Below are positions 1 to 7,885 of a stretch of DNA of 16,406 nt, in pieces. Origin of the DNA: JAUVZF01 sp964539385. Lineage in GTDB: Bacteria > Planctomycetota > Phycisphaerae > FEN-1346. Numbering within the stretch: position 1 is the stretch's first letter; every line of letters starts with the position of its first letter. A program made the translations under genes and the position numbers. The notes under the pieces are model-generated. The model made no database searches and had not been told where the DNA came from. It saw only the letters and a list, made by a program, of their open reading frames with translations. The stretch covers positions 1 to 16,406 of the forward strand of contig CAZIJC010000106.1 in assembly GCA_964539385.1 (NCBI GenBank), read 5' to 3'.

Positions 1-1174
1 AGGCCATCGAGGCGTACGGGCGGGAGCGGTGGTTGGGGGAACTGGCGGAGGCTCTGAGGAGGAAGACGTATCGTCCGGAGGCCGTGCGGCGGGTATGGAT
101 TCCGAAGCCGGACGGCACGAAGCGTCCGCTCGGTATCCCGACAATTCGGGACCGGGTGGCCCAGAGGGCGGCGGTGTTGGTCCTGGCTCCGATTTTCGAG
201 GCGGACCTGGCCGCCGAGCAGTACGCCTACCGGCCCGGCCGGGGCGCGTTGGATGCGGTGCAGCACGTCCACCGGCTCCTGATGAGCGGCCACACCGAGG
301 TGGTGGACGCGGACCTGAGCGGGTATGTCGACAGCATCCCGCACGCGGAACTCCTGAAGTCGGTGGCCCGTCGCGTCGTGGATGGGGCGATGATGCGAAC
401 GACTAACCCCCGATGGCAATCGGGGGCTAATCAAAGACTGATGTGGCTGGTCATGGCGGTGGAAGAAGAGGACGCCCGCGGACGGAAGCAGCGGACGACC
501 CGCGCCAAGGACACGGGGCGAGCCCGCGCCGCAGGGCGCGCCGATCTCCCCGTTGCTGGCGAACCTCTACATCCGACGCTTCGTGGTGGGCTGGAAGGTG
601 CTGGGGCACGAAGCGCGTCTGAAGGCGCGAAAGCGTCAACTACGCCGACGACTTCGTCATCTGCTGTCGCGGGACCGGCGCCCAGGCGCTGGCCGCCATG
701 CGAAAGATGATGGTGCGGCTGAAGTTGACGGTCAACGAGGCCAAGACGCGTCTGCGGCGGGCGCCGGACGAACCGTTCGACTTCCTGGGGTACACCTTCG
801 GGCGGAACTGGTCGCCCGGGCCAGGGCGGTCGTATATCGGGACGCGGCCGTCGAAGAAGCGGCTGGCGCGCCTGGTGACGGCCCTGCGGGGGCTGACCGG
901 ACGAAGGAGTGCCCGGCCGACCGTGCAGGAGAAGGTCGCGGAACTCAACCGCCTGCTCAGCGGTTGGGCGAACTACTTCTGCCTGGGGTCGGTCAGCCGC
1001 GCCTACCGGGCGATGGACGAGCAGGCCCGGCGACGGCTGCGCCAGTGGCTGCGTGCGAAGTACCCGCACCAGGGGTCCGGGCGGAAACGGTACCCGGACG
1101 CCTACCTGCACGAGGTGCTGGGGTTGGTCCGCCTTCAGGGGCGGCCGCGCGGCTTCCCGTGGGCGAAGGCGTGA
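1..1174 (+). pseudogene. ltrA: Group II intron reverse transcriptase/maturase, 5'-truncated by the window and frameshifted
   Basis: This is an intron-encoded protein that would reverse-transcribe and help splice a group II intron. The reading frame enters from the left edge in frame 3 with typical RT motifs (RVWIPKPDGTKRPLGIPTIRDR, then QYAYRPGRGALDAV, then DADLSGYVDSIPH). The sequence then needs frame 1 from about 519-529 to read PQGAPISPLLANLYIRR, and frame 2 from about 628-635 to read VNYADDFVICCRG. The catalytic YADD lies at 641-652. The rest (698-1174) is a clean thumb and maturase domain X (LLSGWANYFCLGS) ending in FPWAKA, with no HNH endonuclease. A palindromic insertion at about 401-432 replaces the usual residues before the EEEDARGRKQ segment. 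Two frameshifts plus the insertion make a working enzyme unlikely, although sequencing error could explain a single-base shift. Domain V follows 12 bases after the stop, confirming the intron context. The family call is firm; the pseudogene call is an inference from the frames. Confidence 0.9.
401..432. repeat. Short palindromic insertion inside the reverse transcriptase gene
   Basis: The arms CCCCCGAT (407-414) and ATCGGGGG (419-426) pair perfectly around the loop GGCA. Pairing continues outward with two mismatches to 401 and 432. In the protein frame it falls where group II RTs normally read roughly 'AML..I..WL', so the segment from about 393 to 432 looks inserted. A REP-like or miniature palindromic element is the simplest explanation. 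Whether it recurs elsewhere in the genome cannot be seen here, and no second copy is present in this window. Confidence 0.55.
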
Positions 1175-1186
1175 CGCCTTCTCCGA

Positions 1187-1220
<34 letters not shown>

Positions 1221-1546
1221 TTTGAGCGGGGTCTGGAAACGGAGCACGGTCGAGCCAGTGAGGCACCGCCAACCGAAAGGGGCGGCCAACGGTTATGCCC
1301 GACCTACCCCACCGCGCCAGACCTCGACTCTACCCCGTCGGTACCGGCGTGCCACGGCGGACCGCCGCCCAAGTGTTCGGCGCGCCAAGCAAAGTGGCCC
1401 AAACCTGTCCCCCCCTTCCGAGCGAAAACCAAGAATTCTGAAAATCGTAACTTCTTGCAGCCCCAGGACTTGTGCACTTTCCTCTGGACGAGAAACAGGC
1501 GAACTTTGGCGCGAAACGGAGCACGCCATCCTTTTGTGGAGGGACG
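1221..1546 (+). other. Intron 3' tail followed by apparently non-coding sequence
   Basis: The first 100 or so bases should contain domain VI and the intron 3' end. A small stem CCGCC/GGCGG brackets an ACCGAAA-type loop at about 1266-1287, and the segment ending CCTCGACTCTACC (about 1322-1334) resembles sequence I associate with the tails of similar introns. I cannot fix the splice boundary. From about 1340 to 1546 there is no ORF with a credible start and ribosome site. An A/T-richer patch lies around 1425-1460 but no convincing -35/-10 pair. A terminase gene, expected before a portal gene, is not found here. Confidence 0.4.
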
Positions 1547-1615
1547 ATGCAAATGCGAAAACGACCGTCGGGCCGCTCGAACCGATATCACCGAATCCCA
1601 ATGGGAGCCCCATGA
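1547..1615 (+). CDS. Possible 22-residue basic leader peptide coupled to the portal gene
   Basis: ATG at 1547 is preceded by GGAGG (1538-1542), a better ribosome site than that of the portal gene itself. It encodes a short, strongly basic peptide starting MQMRKRPSGRSNRYHRIP and stops at TGA 1613-1615, which overlaps the portal ATG at 1612 as ATGA. That geometry is typical of translational coupling: ribosomes finishing the leader could restart on portal. No family is recognised. The frame stays open upstream to 1451, so it could instead be the decayed end of a longer gene. Chance is possible for so short an ORF. Confidence 0.35.
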   Translation: MQMRKRPSGRSNRYHRIPMGAP

Positions 1616-3165
1616 TGAAACTGGACTTCACGAACTTCGCCGACTCCGACCTCGATGAGGAGTTTATCGAGCACCTCATCCGGGAAGAGGTGCCGGATCG
1701 GGCACTCCACTTCAGCCGACTGTGGGCCTACTACAAGAACGACCTGACACCCCTCGGTGCGGGCCTCCCGCAAGCCACGTCCGACTTGGACTGGCTGGCC
1801 TCCTCGCGGCCGTACTACCAAGCCCAGGAATTCGGCCTGCCGGCCCGGATCACCGGCCGGTCACACCTCGGTTACGGCGGTGCCGGCGTGCCCCAGCCGG
1901 CCCTGACGCGCAAAGAAGTCGTCATCGAGAACGACATCGGCTGGCGGGTTGACACCGCCGTCCACTTCCTGGCGGGGAAGCCTGTCACGATCGAGAGTCT
2001 GGCCCGCCGGCCGCAGGACGCCCGACGCATCGAGGAGGCGCTTGGGGCCGTCTGGGAATCGAGCGGCGGTGTATCACTCGTTCAGGAAATAGCCCTCATG
2101 GGAGGCGTCTATGGTTTTGTGGACCTCGTGATCCGCGTGCGCCCGGACAGCGGCGACGCAGCCGAGATCCGCCCCGGCAGCGAGAGCGGCACCCCCCCCT
2201 CCACGTCCAATTCGGACCCGCGCGCCGCTCTCCGCGCCGGCCGGGTCGTCTCGATCGAGGCCATCGAGGCGCCGCGCGTGCTGCCCGTCCTCGACGAGCA
2301 CAACTACCGGCATCTTCGGTACTGGATACAGGCGTTCCACCGCCAGGCCAACCGTCTGGCAGCGGGGGGCGTCCTCGCACGCTTGCTCGGGCGCGGCGGA
2401 CAGCGGACCGAGGAAGTCGAGGTCGTCGAGGTCCTCGGCCCCGCCTGGTGGCAGCGGTATGAGGACGGCGCCATCGTGGCCGAGGGACCCAACCCGCTCG
2501 GGCGCGTGCCGGTCGTCCACATCCAGAACTTCGCCAACCCCATGCACTATGAGGGTACCGGTGAGGTCGAACCCCTCATCTCCCTTCAGGACGAACTCAA
2601 CACGCGGCTCTCCGACCGAGCCAACCGTGTAACGTTCCAGAGTTTCAAGATGTACCTCGGCAAGGGTCTTGAGGGGTTTGAGGACCGCCCGATCGCCCCC
2701 GGCCGCATGTGGGCTACCGATAATCCCGATGCCGAGGTCGAGGAGTTCGGTGGTGACGCCGCAAGCCCCAGTGAAGACGCCCACATCGACCAACTCCGCC
2801 AGGCCATGGACAAGACAAGCGGCGTGACCCCGCTGGCGGCAGGACTGCTGCGCGACCGGCTCGGCAACCTCACCAGCGCTACTGCCCTGAAGGTCGTCCT
2901 GATGGGAACGCTGGCGCGGCTCGAGCGGAAGCGCGTCACGTACGGGGCCGGCTTGGCCGAGGCGAACCGCCTCGTCCTCGACGCGCTTGACCGGTTCGGC
3001 ATCCTGAAGACGGCCCCCGAGGACCGGGCCACACGCCTCCACTGGCCGGACCCGCTTCCCGAAAACGTCACCGAAAGACTCCAGCAAGCCCAGACCAAGC
3101 GGGAACTCGGCATCCCTGCCGAGACGGTCCTCCGCGAGCTCGGCTACGACCCCGACGCGACCTGA
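1612..3165 (+). CDS. Phage portal protein (SPP1 gp6-like)
   Basis: The 517-residue product should form the dodecameric ring at one capsid vertex through which DNA is packaged and ejected. Family-like segments appear in order: VVIENDIGWRVDTAVHFLAG (103-122), NPLGRVPVVHIQN (294-306), LISLQDELNTRLSDRANR (322-339), then GNLTSATALK (418-427) in the stem/tunnel-loop region, and a C-terminal tail with RELGIPAETVLRELGYD (497-513). Length fits gp6-type portals. The frame is open far upstream (to 553, through RT sequence), but the ATG pair at 1612/1615 with GGGAG at 1603-1607 is the sensible start; the protein begins MMKLDFTNFADSDLDEEF. The scaffold gene follows after 65 bases. A Pro/Ser-rich stretch at 188-203 looks like a lineage-specific insertion. 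The function is well supported; the exact start is less sure. Confidence 0.9.
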   Translation: MMKLDFTNFADSDLDEEFIEHLIREEVPDRALHFSRLWAYYKNDLTPLGAGLPQATSDLDWLASSRPYYQAQEFGLPARITGRSHLGYGGAGVPQPALTRKEVVIENDIGWRVDTAVHFLAGKPVTIESLARRPQDARRIEEALGAVWESSGGVSLVQEIALMGGVYGFVDLVIRVRPDSGDAAEIRPGSESGTPPSTSNSDPRAALRAGRVVSIEAIEAPRVLPVLDEHNYRHLRYWIQAFHRQANRLAAGGVLARLLGRGGQRTEEVEVVEVLGPAWWQRYEDGAIVAEGPNPLGRVPVVHIQNFANPMHYEGTGEVEPLISLQDELNTRLSDRANRVTFQSFKMYLGKGLEGFEDRPIAPGRMWATDNPDAEVEEFGGDAASPSEDAHIDQLRQAMDKTSGVTPLAAGLLRDRLGNLTSATALKVVLMGTLARLERKRVTYGAGLAEANRLVLDALDRFGILKTAPEDRATRLHWPDPLPENVTERLQQAQTKRELGIPAETVLRELGYDPDAT

Positions 3166-3230
3166 ACCAACGAGCCCGCCGCGGGAGCGGCGGGACACCT
3201 GCACCAAAGTTTGCTTGGAAGGAGGACACG

Positions 3231-3842
3231 ATGTCCACGGAAGCAGAAACCCAGAAGGGGCAGCCCCAGCCCGACCTTGCGGTCGCAACGGGGGGGCGGC
3301 AGGAGCCGCAGACACTCATTCGCGAGAGCATCAAGTACCGACGCCGCGCACAGGAAGCGGAGCGCCGGGCCGAGGCCCTCGAGGCCGAAATCGACGGCCT
3401 CCGTCAGGCCCAACAGGATCGAGAGGTTGGCCTTCAGACCGAACTCAGCCAAGCCAGGGCAGAGGCCGACGCGCTCGACGCACGGCTGGCCGATCTCGAG
3501 CGGGACCGCAACTTGGAGCGTGAACTCGTCAAGGCTGGCTGTGCCGACGCGGAGACTGTCCTCGCACTGGCTCGGCAGCGCCTGATCAACGGTGAGCCGC
3601 CCGAGGATCTGTCGGCCTTTGCGAAGACCCTGCTTGACGAGAAGCCACACCTTCGCGTCGCCTCCTCGGCAGACCCGTCGCCCGCGCCGTCGCCCCTGCC
3701 ACCGCCAACGGCCAGCGCCAAACCGGCCGGTGTTCAGGCACCTCGTCGCGCGGCACAGCGTCTCGCCGAACGGGCCAGCCAGACCGGCAGCACCGGAGAC
3801 ATCATGGCCTACATGAGGGCCCGCCGCACCGTCGGACCGTAG
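3231..3842 (+). CDS. Capsid assembly scaffold-like protein
   Basis: This 203-residue protein lies between portal and major capsid, the usual place for a scaffold. It has no recognisable enzyme motif. Residues 30-100 are a highly charged, heptad-like coiled coil rich in Glu, Arg and Ala (for example RRRAQEAERRAEALEAEI). Then come a short helical segment, a Pro/Ala/Ser-rich linker (148-170) and a basic C-terminal tail with MAYMRARRTVG. Scaffolds commonly end in a basic helix that binds capsid protein, so the layout fits. AAGGAGG at 3219-3225 fixes the ATG. No protease motif is visible, so if the scaffold is removed it must leave intact or be cut by a protein encoded elsewhere. The role is inferred from position and composition. 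Confidence 0.78.
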   Translation: MSTEAETQKGQPQPDLAVATGGRQEPQTLIRESIKYRRRAQEAERRAEALEAEIDGLRQAQQDREVGLQTELSQARAEADALDARLADLERDRNLERELVKAGCADAETVLALARQRLINGEPPEDLSAFAKTLLDEKPHLRVASSADPSPAPSPLPPPTASAKPAGVQAPRRAAQRLAERASQTGSTGDIMAYMRARRTVGP

Positions 3843-3868
3843 GGACCGTCGCGAACCGCGCCGCGACC

Positions 3869-3919
3869 GGTCCGAAGTCAGGATCCTTTTCGGACGGATG
3901 CCTTGCGGCACCCGTACCG
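3869..3919. repeat. Hairpin repeat element, copy A (scaffold-capsid spacer)
   Basis: The 135-base gap between scaffold and capsid contains GGTCCGAAGTC (3869-3879) followed by a 39-base segment starting GGATCCT and running through GGACGGATGCCTT. Both parts recur at 13082-13092 and 13121-13159, identical over the first 11 bases and 33 of 39 over the second. GTCCGAA (3870-3876) can pair with TTCGGAC (3889-3895) around a 12-base loop. It is non-coding here. It could act as an RNA structure in the capsid leader, a processing site or a small mobile repeat. Confidence 0.7.
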
Positions 3920-3977
3920 GGAAGGTTGAGAGCACGCAGAAGCAAGCGTCAACCCCAAACACGAAAAGGAGACAACC

Positions 3978-5129
3978 ATGCCGTTTACCGGAAAAGCGAC
4001 GTACTCCGCAGGCGCCAGCCTGCCCGAGATCGCCGAAGATGTCTCGGACCTCGTGGGCATCGTCAGCCCGTTCGAGACACCCCTGCTCGACGCCATCGGT
4101 GACCCGCAGGTGGAAGCTCGATCCACGCATCACGAGTGGCTCGAGGATACGCTCCTGCCGAACACCGACACCGTCACTACCACGCCCACCAACCCCCAGA
4201 CCGACACCGAGATCGAGGTGGACCACCCGGACCGGTTCCGCGTGGGCGACCAGGTCCCCTGCGGCGACTCAGAGGAACTCCTCCTCGTCACTGCAGTCGG
4301 CTCCAGTACCGTCACGGTGACCCGCGGCTACGGCGGAACGACGGCCGAAGACATTGCCGCCGGCGACACGATGCACATCCTTGGCAACGCGTCGCTTGAA
4401 GGCCAGGACGCCGACGCCGCCCGGTTCACCGCCCGCACGCGGCGGAGCAACTGGACCCAGATCTTCTCGAAGACCGTCCTGGTGTCTGGCAGCGAACTGG
4501 CCGTGCGGCATTTGGGCCTGGCCGACGAGGTGGACTTCCAGAAGGCCAAGGCGCTGCGGGAACTGCTCAGGGATCTCGAGAATACCATCCTCGGGGGCAT
4601 CTCACCGGAGGCCGACCAGATCGGCTCCGAGACCATCCGCCGCACCATGAACGGCATCCTGCCGCAACTCGCGACCAACCGCTTCGTCCCCGGCGCGGGC
4701 GGGTTCCCCAGCGGCAACGACCTCGACGAGACCAAACTCAACACGGCCCTGCGGCTGATCTGGGAGCAATCGAGCGGCCAAGTGGACCTGATCGCCGTCA
4801 ACGGGTACCAGAAGCGGATCATCAGCCAGTTCGGCGCGGGCTCGCGAGCCTACGCGCCCGACGACCCGCGGTTCACCAGCCAGGTGGCCATCTATGAAAG
4901 CGACTTCGGCGTCCAGCGCGTCGTGCTCTCGCGGTGGGTGCCGCGCGATGCCGTCGTCCTGCTTGACTCGAGCCGCATCCAAATCCTGCCCCTAGCCGGG
5001 CGCAGTTTCCACTACCGGCCGCTGGCAGTCACGGGCGACTTCGAGAAGGGCCAAGTCCTGGGCGAGTACACGCTGGAACTCAGGAACGAGGCGGCCCACG
5101 GCGTGATCCGTGGGCTGGACACGGCCTGA
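3978..5129 (+). CDS. Major capsid protein (SU10/DUF5309-like, HK97 fold)
   Basis: The 383-residue product should build the icosahedral shell. The N-terminus (SLPEIAEDVSDLVGIVSPFE, then TPLLDAIG, 14-41) matches the SU10-type capsid family, whose members begin with an 'EDLSD.I..ISP.ETP' pattern. A small inserted beta domain (about 76-136) has the characteristic 'V.D...FRVGD' start and ends with VTVTRGYGGTTAEDIAAGD. The HK97-like core follows, with long-helix sequence DFQKAKALRELLRDLENTIL and a C-terminal beta region with FHYRPLAVTGDFEKGQVLGE. An AAAAGGAG site ends 6 bases before the ATG. A 17-bp hairpin starts 7 bases after the stop. I am confident of the capsid role and fairly confident of the subfamily. 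Confidence 0.9.
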   Translation: MPFTGKATYSAGASLPEIAEDVSDLVGIVSPFETPLLDAIGDPQVEARSTHHEWLEDTLLPNTDTVTTTPTNPQTDTEIEVDHPDRFRVGDQVPCGDSEELLLVTAVGSSTVTVTRGYGGTTAEDIAAGDTMHILGNASLEGQDADAARFTARTRRSNWTQIFSKTVLVSGSELAVRHLGLADEVDFQKAKALRELLRDLENTILGGISPEADQIGSETIRRTMNGILPQLATNRFVPGAGGFPSGNDLDETKLNTALRLIWEQSSGQVDLIAVNGYQKRIISQFGAGSRAYAPDDPRFTSQVAIYESDFGVQRVVLSRWVPRDAVVLLDSSRIQILPLAGRSFHYRPLAVTGDFEKGQVLGEYTLELRNEAAHGVIRGLDTA

Positions 5130-5136
5130 CCGCTGT

Positions 5137-5176
5137 CGGGAGGCCGGTCGGTCGCTCCGGCGACCGACCCCTCCCG
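5137..5176 (+). terminator. Strong hairpin behind the capsid gene (terminator or mRNA-processing stem)
   Basis: GGTCGGTCGC (5146-5155) pairs perfectly with GCGACCGACC (5160-5169) around the loop TCCG. After a two-base CC bulge, seven more pairs form between CGGGAGG (5137-5143) and CCTCCCG (5170-5176), giving 17 base pairs in all. There is no T-tract, so it is not a textbook intrinsic terminator. It may be a partial terminator or a stem protecting the 3' end of the capsid message. The remaining spacer to 5319 holds a CCCCGCGGGG palindrome (5181-5190) and no gene. Confidence 0.6.
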
Positions 5177-5319
5177 CCTCCCCCGCGGGGTCGGCTACGT
5201 GTGCACGCCACGCTCCGAGGGTGAAGCGGGAGGGAACGAGCCGCCACCGAGAGGCAGCGAGCACGGTCCCCGACGAAGAGCACGGCCGAGCTCAAGTCTC
5301 GGCAACAAGGAGATGTCCG

Positions 5320-5979
5320 ATGACCAACTTCTCGACCGATGCTGACCTGCTCAAATGGGAACCCGCCCTCATGCGGGAAATCGTCCTCGACCACCAGTGC
5401 CTGACTCAGGGCAACGGCGCCTCAAGCGAGACACTTTCCGTCGTCGCCGCCGGTGGACTGTTCATCACCAGCAAAGTCCGTGCCGGGCACGTCATCCATC
5501 TCAGAAACGCGGATCAGGGTGTAGATGGGTACTACGAAGTCATCAGCGTCGAAAGCGAAACCGAACTGATGGCCGGCTTCGTCGGTGGACGCGGCGATGA
5601 GTGGGTTCCCCTGCCCACGGCCACGGACCTTGAGTTCCGAATTCAGACGTTCGACCCGCAGCACGAGGAGGCGCGCTGGACGCTCCTGACCCGCTTTGGC
5701 CTGGAAACCGACGCCTCCGGCCAAGGCGAGGACTTGGCGCGATGGATCGCCGAGCATCGCAGCCTTCGCCGGGCGAGTGTCGCGCTCGTTCTGGCCATGC
5801 TCTATCGCGGTCAGGCAAGCGGCGGACCGGAAGCAAGCGGCCTCGCACGCAAGGCCGAGCACTATGCCCACCTCTATGAAGATGAGATCGCCAAGGCACG
5901 CCTCGTCCTCGACCGCGACGCCGACGGCCAGCCTGATGACGTCCGAACACTCGCAAGCCATCGACTCCGACGAGATTGA
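5320..5979 (+). CDS. Head-tail connector-like phage protein
   Basis: The 219-residue product lies directly after the capsid gene, where connector or head-completion proteins are normally encoded. Residues 38-110 read as beta strands around a GHVIHLRNADQGVDGYYEVI segment. The C-terminal part is helical, with HYAHLYEDEIAKARLVLDRD (181-200) and an Asp-rich ADGQPDD turn, a type of ending I associate with small connector proteins. AAGGAG at 5307-5312, 7 bases before ATG 5320, sets the start; the frame is open further up but without support. Only 10 bases separate it from the next gene. No enzyme motif is seen. The role is inferred mainly from position. Confidence 0.55.
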   Translation: MTNFSTDADLLKWEPALMREIVLDHQCLTQGNGASSETLSVVAAGGLFITSKVRAGHVIHLRNADQGVDGYYEVISVESETELMAGFVGGRGDEWVPLPTATDLEFRIQTFDPQHEEARWTLLTRFGLETDASGQGEDLARWIAEHRSLRRASVALVLAMLYRGQASGGPEASGLARKAEHYAHLYEDEIAKARLVLDRDADGQPDDVRTLASHRLRRD

Positions 5980-5989
5980 GGAGGGTGCG

Positions 5990-6838
5990 ATGAACGTGGC
6001 CGATCTTGAAGTTCTGGAAGCGATTCGCGAAACGCTCGCGGGCGTCTTGGGCCTGCGGACGGTTCGCCTCATCCGCACGGACGAGTCGATAGAGATTCCC
6101 CTGAGCCGCCTGCCGGCCGCTGTCCTCGAACCGTGCGGGGTCGAGAACGTCGCATGGCCCGAGACGCCGGTCGGGACGTACCACCTGGTGCACTGGCGCA
6201 CCCGCGTTCTCGACCGCGCGGTACCCGGCACGCGGGCGTTCGAGTCGCTCGTTTCTCTTGCCGAAGCCTGCCGCGACGCCGTCGAGGCGATCCCGCTGCT
6301 CGAAGGGAAGGCCGAGGACGGACCGCCGTCACAGCGCGACGCCTCGCTCAGGCCTTCCGTGGGCGCAACACGCCTCGGGGCGGTCCGGCTGTGCGAAACC
6401 GTCCCCGGTCGGCCGACGGCGCTCGCCTTCGGTGGGGCATCCGGCTATTGGATCGAGTCGATGGCCGGCGCCGCGACGCTGGACGACGAGACGCTCTTCT
6501 CCTCCGGTCCCCACGTCGTGACTATCGGCAGCCCGGCTCGCCGCATCGTGGACCAGGTCTTTAACGGCCTGACCGGGGGGCTGGCCCTCGATCTTGGCGA
6601 AGGACCGCGCGAAATCCACCAGACGGGTGTCCTGTCGGCCGGCTCGGCACCGGCCCTGGCTGTCCTCGAAGCGGCCATCGAGGCCTTCATCGACGGCCGC
6701 ACCTACACGCTCACCACGCCGGGCGGCGTGGACTGCCCGAACTGTCGGTTGGAGCGCTTCGCCCGGCTCGGCCCGCCTCAGACCGGGACACAGTGGCACC
6801 AGTCTTACAAGATAACGTACCGGCAACTCGCGAGGTAA
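5990..6838 (+). CDS. Tail-joining or tail-tip-like phage protein, two apparent modules
   Basis: The 282-residue protein seems to have two parts. Residues 1-105 (LEVLEAIRETLAGVLGLRTV, then a region with PVGTYHLVHWRTRV and EACRDAVEAI) have the size and alternating helix/strand feel of tail-completion proteins. Residues 130-282 carry a beta-rich module with RRIVDQVFNGLTGGL, a helix LAVLEAAIEAFIDGRTYTL, and CPNCRLERFARLGPPQTG, a pattern resembling distal-tail or adaptor beta-barrel domains. CPNC (249-252) contains two closely spaced cysteines. GAGGAGG (5978-5984) overlaps the previous stop and lies 5 bases from the ATG. The family is not identified with certainty; a structural role in the tail vertex is likely. 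Confidence 0.45.
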   Translation: MNVADLEVLEAIRETLAGVLGLRTVRLIRTDESIEIPLSRLPAAVLEPCGVENVAWPETPVGTYHLVHWRTRVLDRAVPGTRAFESLVSLAEACRDAVEAIPLLEGKAEDGPPSQRDASLRPSVGATRLGAVRLCETVPGRPTALAFGGASGYWIESMAGAATLDDETLFSSGPHVVTIGSPARRIVDQVFNGLTGGLALDLGEGPREIHQTGVLSAGSAPALAVLEAAIEAFIDGRTYTLTTPGGVDCPNCRLERFARLGPPQTGTQWHQSYKITYRQLAR

Positions 6839-6840
6839 CC

Positions 6841-7584
6841 GTGTCTTACTCGACCGAAGGCATCACGCACGTTCGCGTTCGCCCACTGGCCCTCGATGTG
6901 GGACCCGAGGGTGCCGCCGTAGCTCCCGGCGCCATCGAGGCAACCTGGAACTCGACGCAAGAGGGCCGGTGGCACCAAGTTTACGTCAACGGCCAACTGG
7001 CGGGTGTGACAGCAAAGCCGGAGGATCGGCGGCTGGCCGTGTCGGCGCCGGTCGGTCCAAACGGGCCCACCGAGATGCTACTCGTCGAGGTCGTCGCGGT
7101 TGAATCGGCAGACCGGTGGACCGATTTCGGCAGCCTGCTCAGTGGGTTCGGTGAAGATGCCGGCGCTCGGGTGCGCCTGACGTGGCAGGCGGGCGAGTAC
7201 CTGGACCCGAACCTCGAATCATTCGACGTCTTCAGCGACGACCGCACCGGCACGGTGGACTACAACACGCCGCTGAACGAATTGCCCATCCCGGCAAAAC
7301 CCGGGGGCCTGGTGCCTTGGGGATACGGCTGCGGCGGCTACGGCGTGGGTGGGTACGGTCAGGCAGCCGCGCGGTACGAGTGGACGACCGAACTCCTGGA
7401 GCACGGCACATGGCGATTGGCCGTGGTCGCCGTGGACGCGGCCCGCAACCGCCTTGCGAATGCTGCGGAAGTCCAGATTACCGTGGCGCCGCTGCCCCCG
7501 CCACCTGACGACTTCCGAGTAACCGCCTACGACGCCCAGACCCGAACCGCTACGCTCGGCTGGGAGGCGAGTTCGAACCTGTAG
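6841..7584 (+). CDS. Phage tail/fibre protein with glycine-rich loop and truncated FN3-like end
   Basis: The 247-residue product starts at GTG 6841, two bases after the previous stop, with GAGG at 6832-6835. The N-terminal region (9-120) is beta-rich with GRWHQVYVNGQLAGVT. Next comes DVFSDDRTGTVDYNTPLNEL (129-148), then a glycine/aromatic stretch WGYGCGGYGVGGYG (160-173) of a kind common in phage tail-associated proteins, then a strand pair with WRLAVVAVDAARN. The last 30 residues look like the first strands of a fibronectin type III domain and stop abruptly. The 129-203 region is related to residues 469-520 of the LamG protein encoded at 7886. A virion adsorption or tail-tip role is inferred; no enzymatic motif is present. 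Confidence 0.5.
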   Translation: MSYSTEGITHVRVRPLALDVGPEGAAVAPGAIEATWNSTQEGRWHQVYVNGQLAGVTAKPEDRRLAVSAPVGPNGPTEMLLVEVVAVESADRWTDFGSLLSGFGEDAGARVRLTWQAGEYLDPNLESFDVFSDDRTGTVDYNTPLNELPIPAKPGGLVPWGYGCGGYGVGGYGQAAARYEWTTELLEHGTWRLAVVAVDAARNRLANAAEVQITVAPLPPPPDDFRVTAYDAQTRTATLGWEASSNL

Positions 7585-7622
7585 CCGCACCAGGGAAGAG
7601 AGTCTCAGAAAGGGAACGCGAC

Positions 7623-7868
7623 ATGGCTTCAACGTATACACCGAACCTGGACCTCGAGAAACCCGGTCATGGTGACCACGCCGGCGACTGGGACGAGGTG
7701 CTGAACACGAACTTCGACCTGATTGACGCTGCCGCGTGGCTCGTCCCGGTGCGGACCGGCGACCCAGCCTCCCCCGTTGATGGGGAGCAGTGGGTCCGGT
7801 CGGACCTCGGGCAACTGCGGATCCGCGTCGGCGAGACCACCCGCAAGGTAGACCTGGAAGCCGTCTGA
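7623..7868 (+). CDS. Small phage tail-fibre-type protein
   Basis: The 81-residue protein begins MASTYTPNLDLEKPGHGDHA and continues GDWDEVLNTNFDLID, a pattern I recognise from the N-terminal region of many phage tail or fibre proteins. The second half (EQWVRSDLGQLRIRVGE) is a short beta segment that often precedes a longer fibre. AAAGGGA at 7609-7615 fixes the start. It lies 38 bases after the truncated FN3-like gene and 17 bases before the LamG gene, so the three may derive from one longer fibre gene or act as a set. Confidence 0.55.
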   Translation: MASTYTPNLDLEKPGHGDHAGDWDEVLNTNFDLIDAAAWLVPVRTGDPASPVDGEQWVRSDLGQLRIRVGETTRKVDLEAV

Positions 7869-7885
7869 CGAGGAGTTCACGTGTC

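Noticed and set aside
1236..1525. Thirteen-base exact repeat GAAACGGAGCACG at 1236-1248 and 1513-1525
   Set aside because: A 13-base match within 16 kb of GC-rich DNA is expected by chance, and the flanks do not match.
1451..1612. Frame 2 upstream of the leader reads PGLVHFPLDEKQ, recalling the 'HFP' motif near the end of GpA-type terminases
   Set aside because: The residues after the motif do not fit that family, the frame has a stop at 1448, and a short motif of this kind can arise by chance. It might be a terminase relic, but I cannot support it.
2074..3315. Long minus-strand open frame of 413 codons opposite the portal gene
   Set aside because: It is a mirror of high-GC codon use in the portal gene. 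It shows no recognisable family and no ribosome site. The same applies to minus-strand frames at 3144-4226, 10853-12067, 12277-13677 and 13172-14260.
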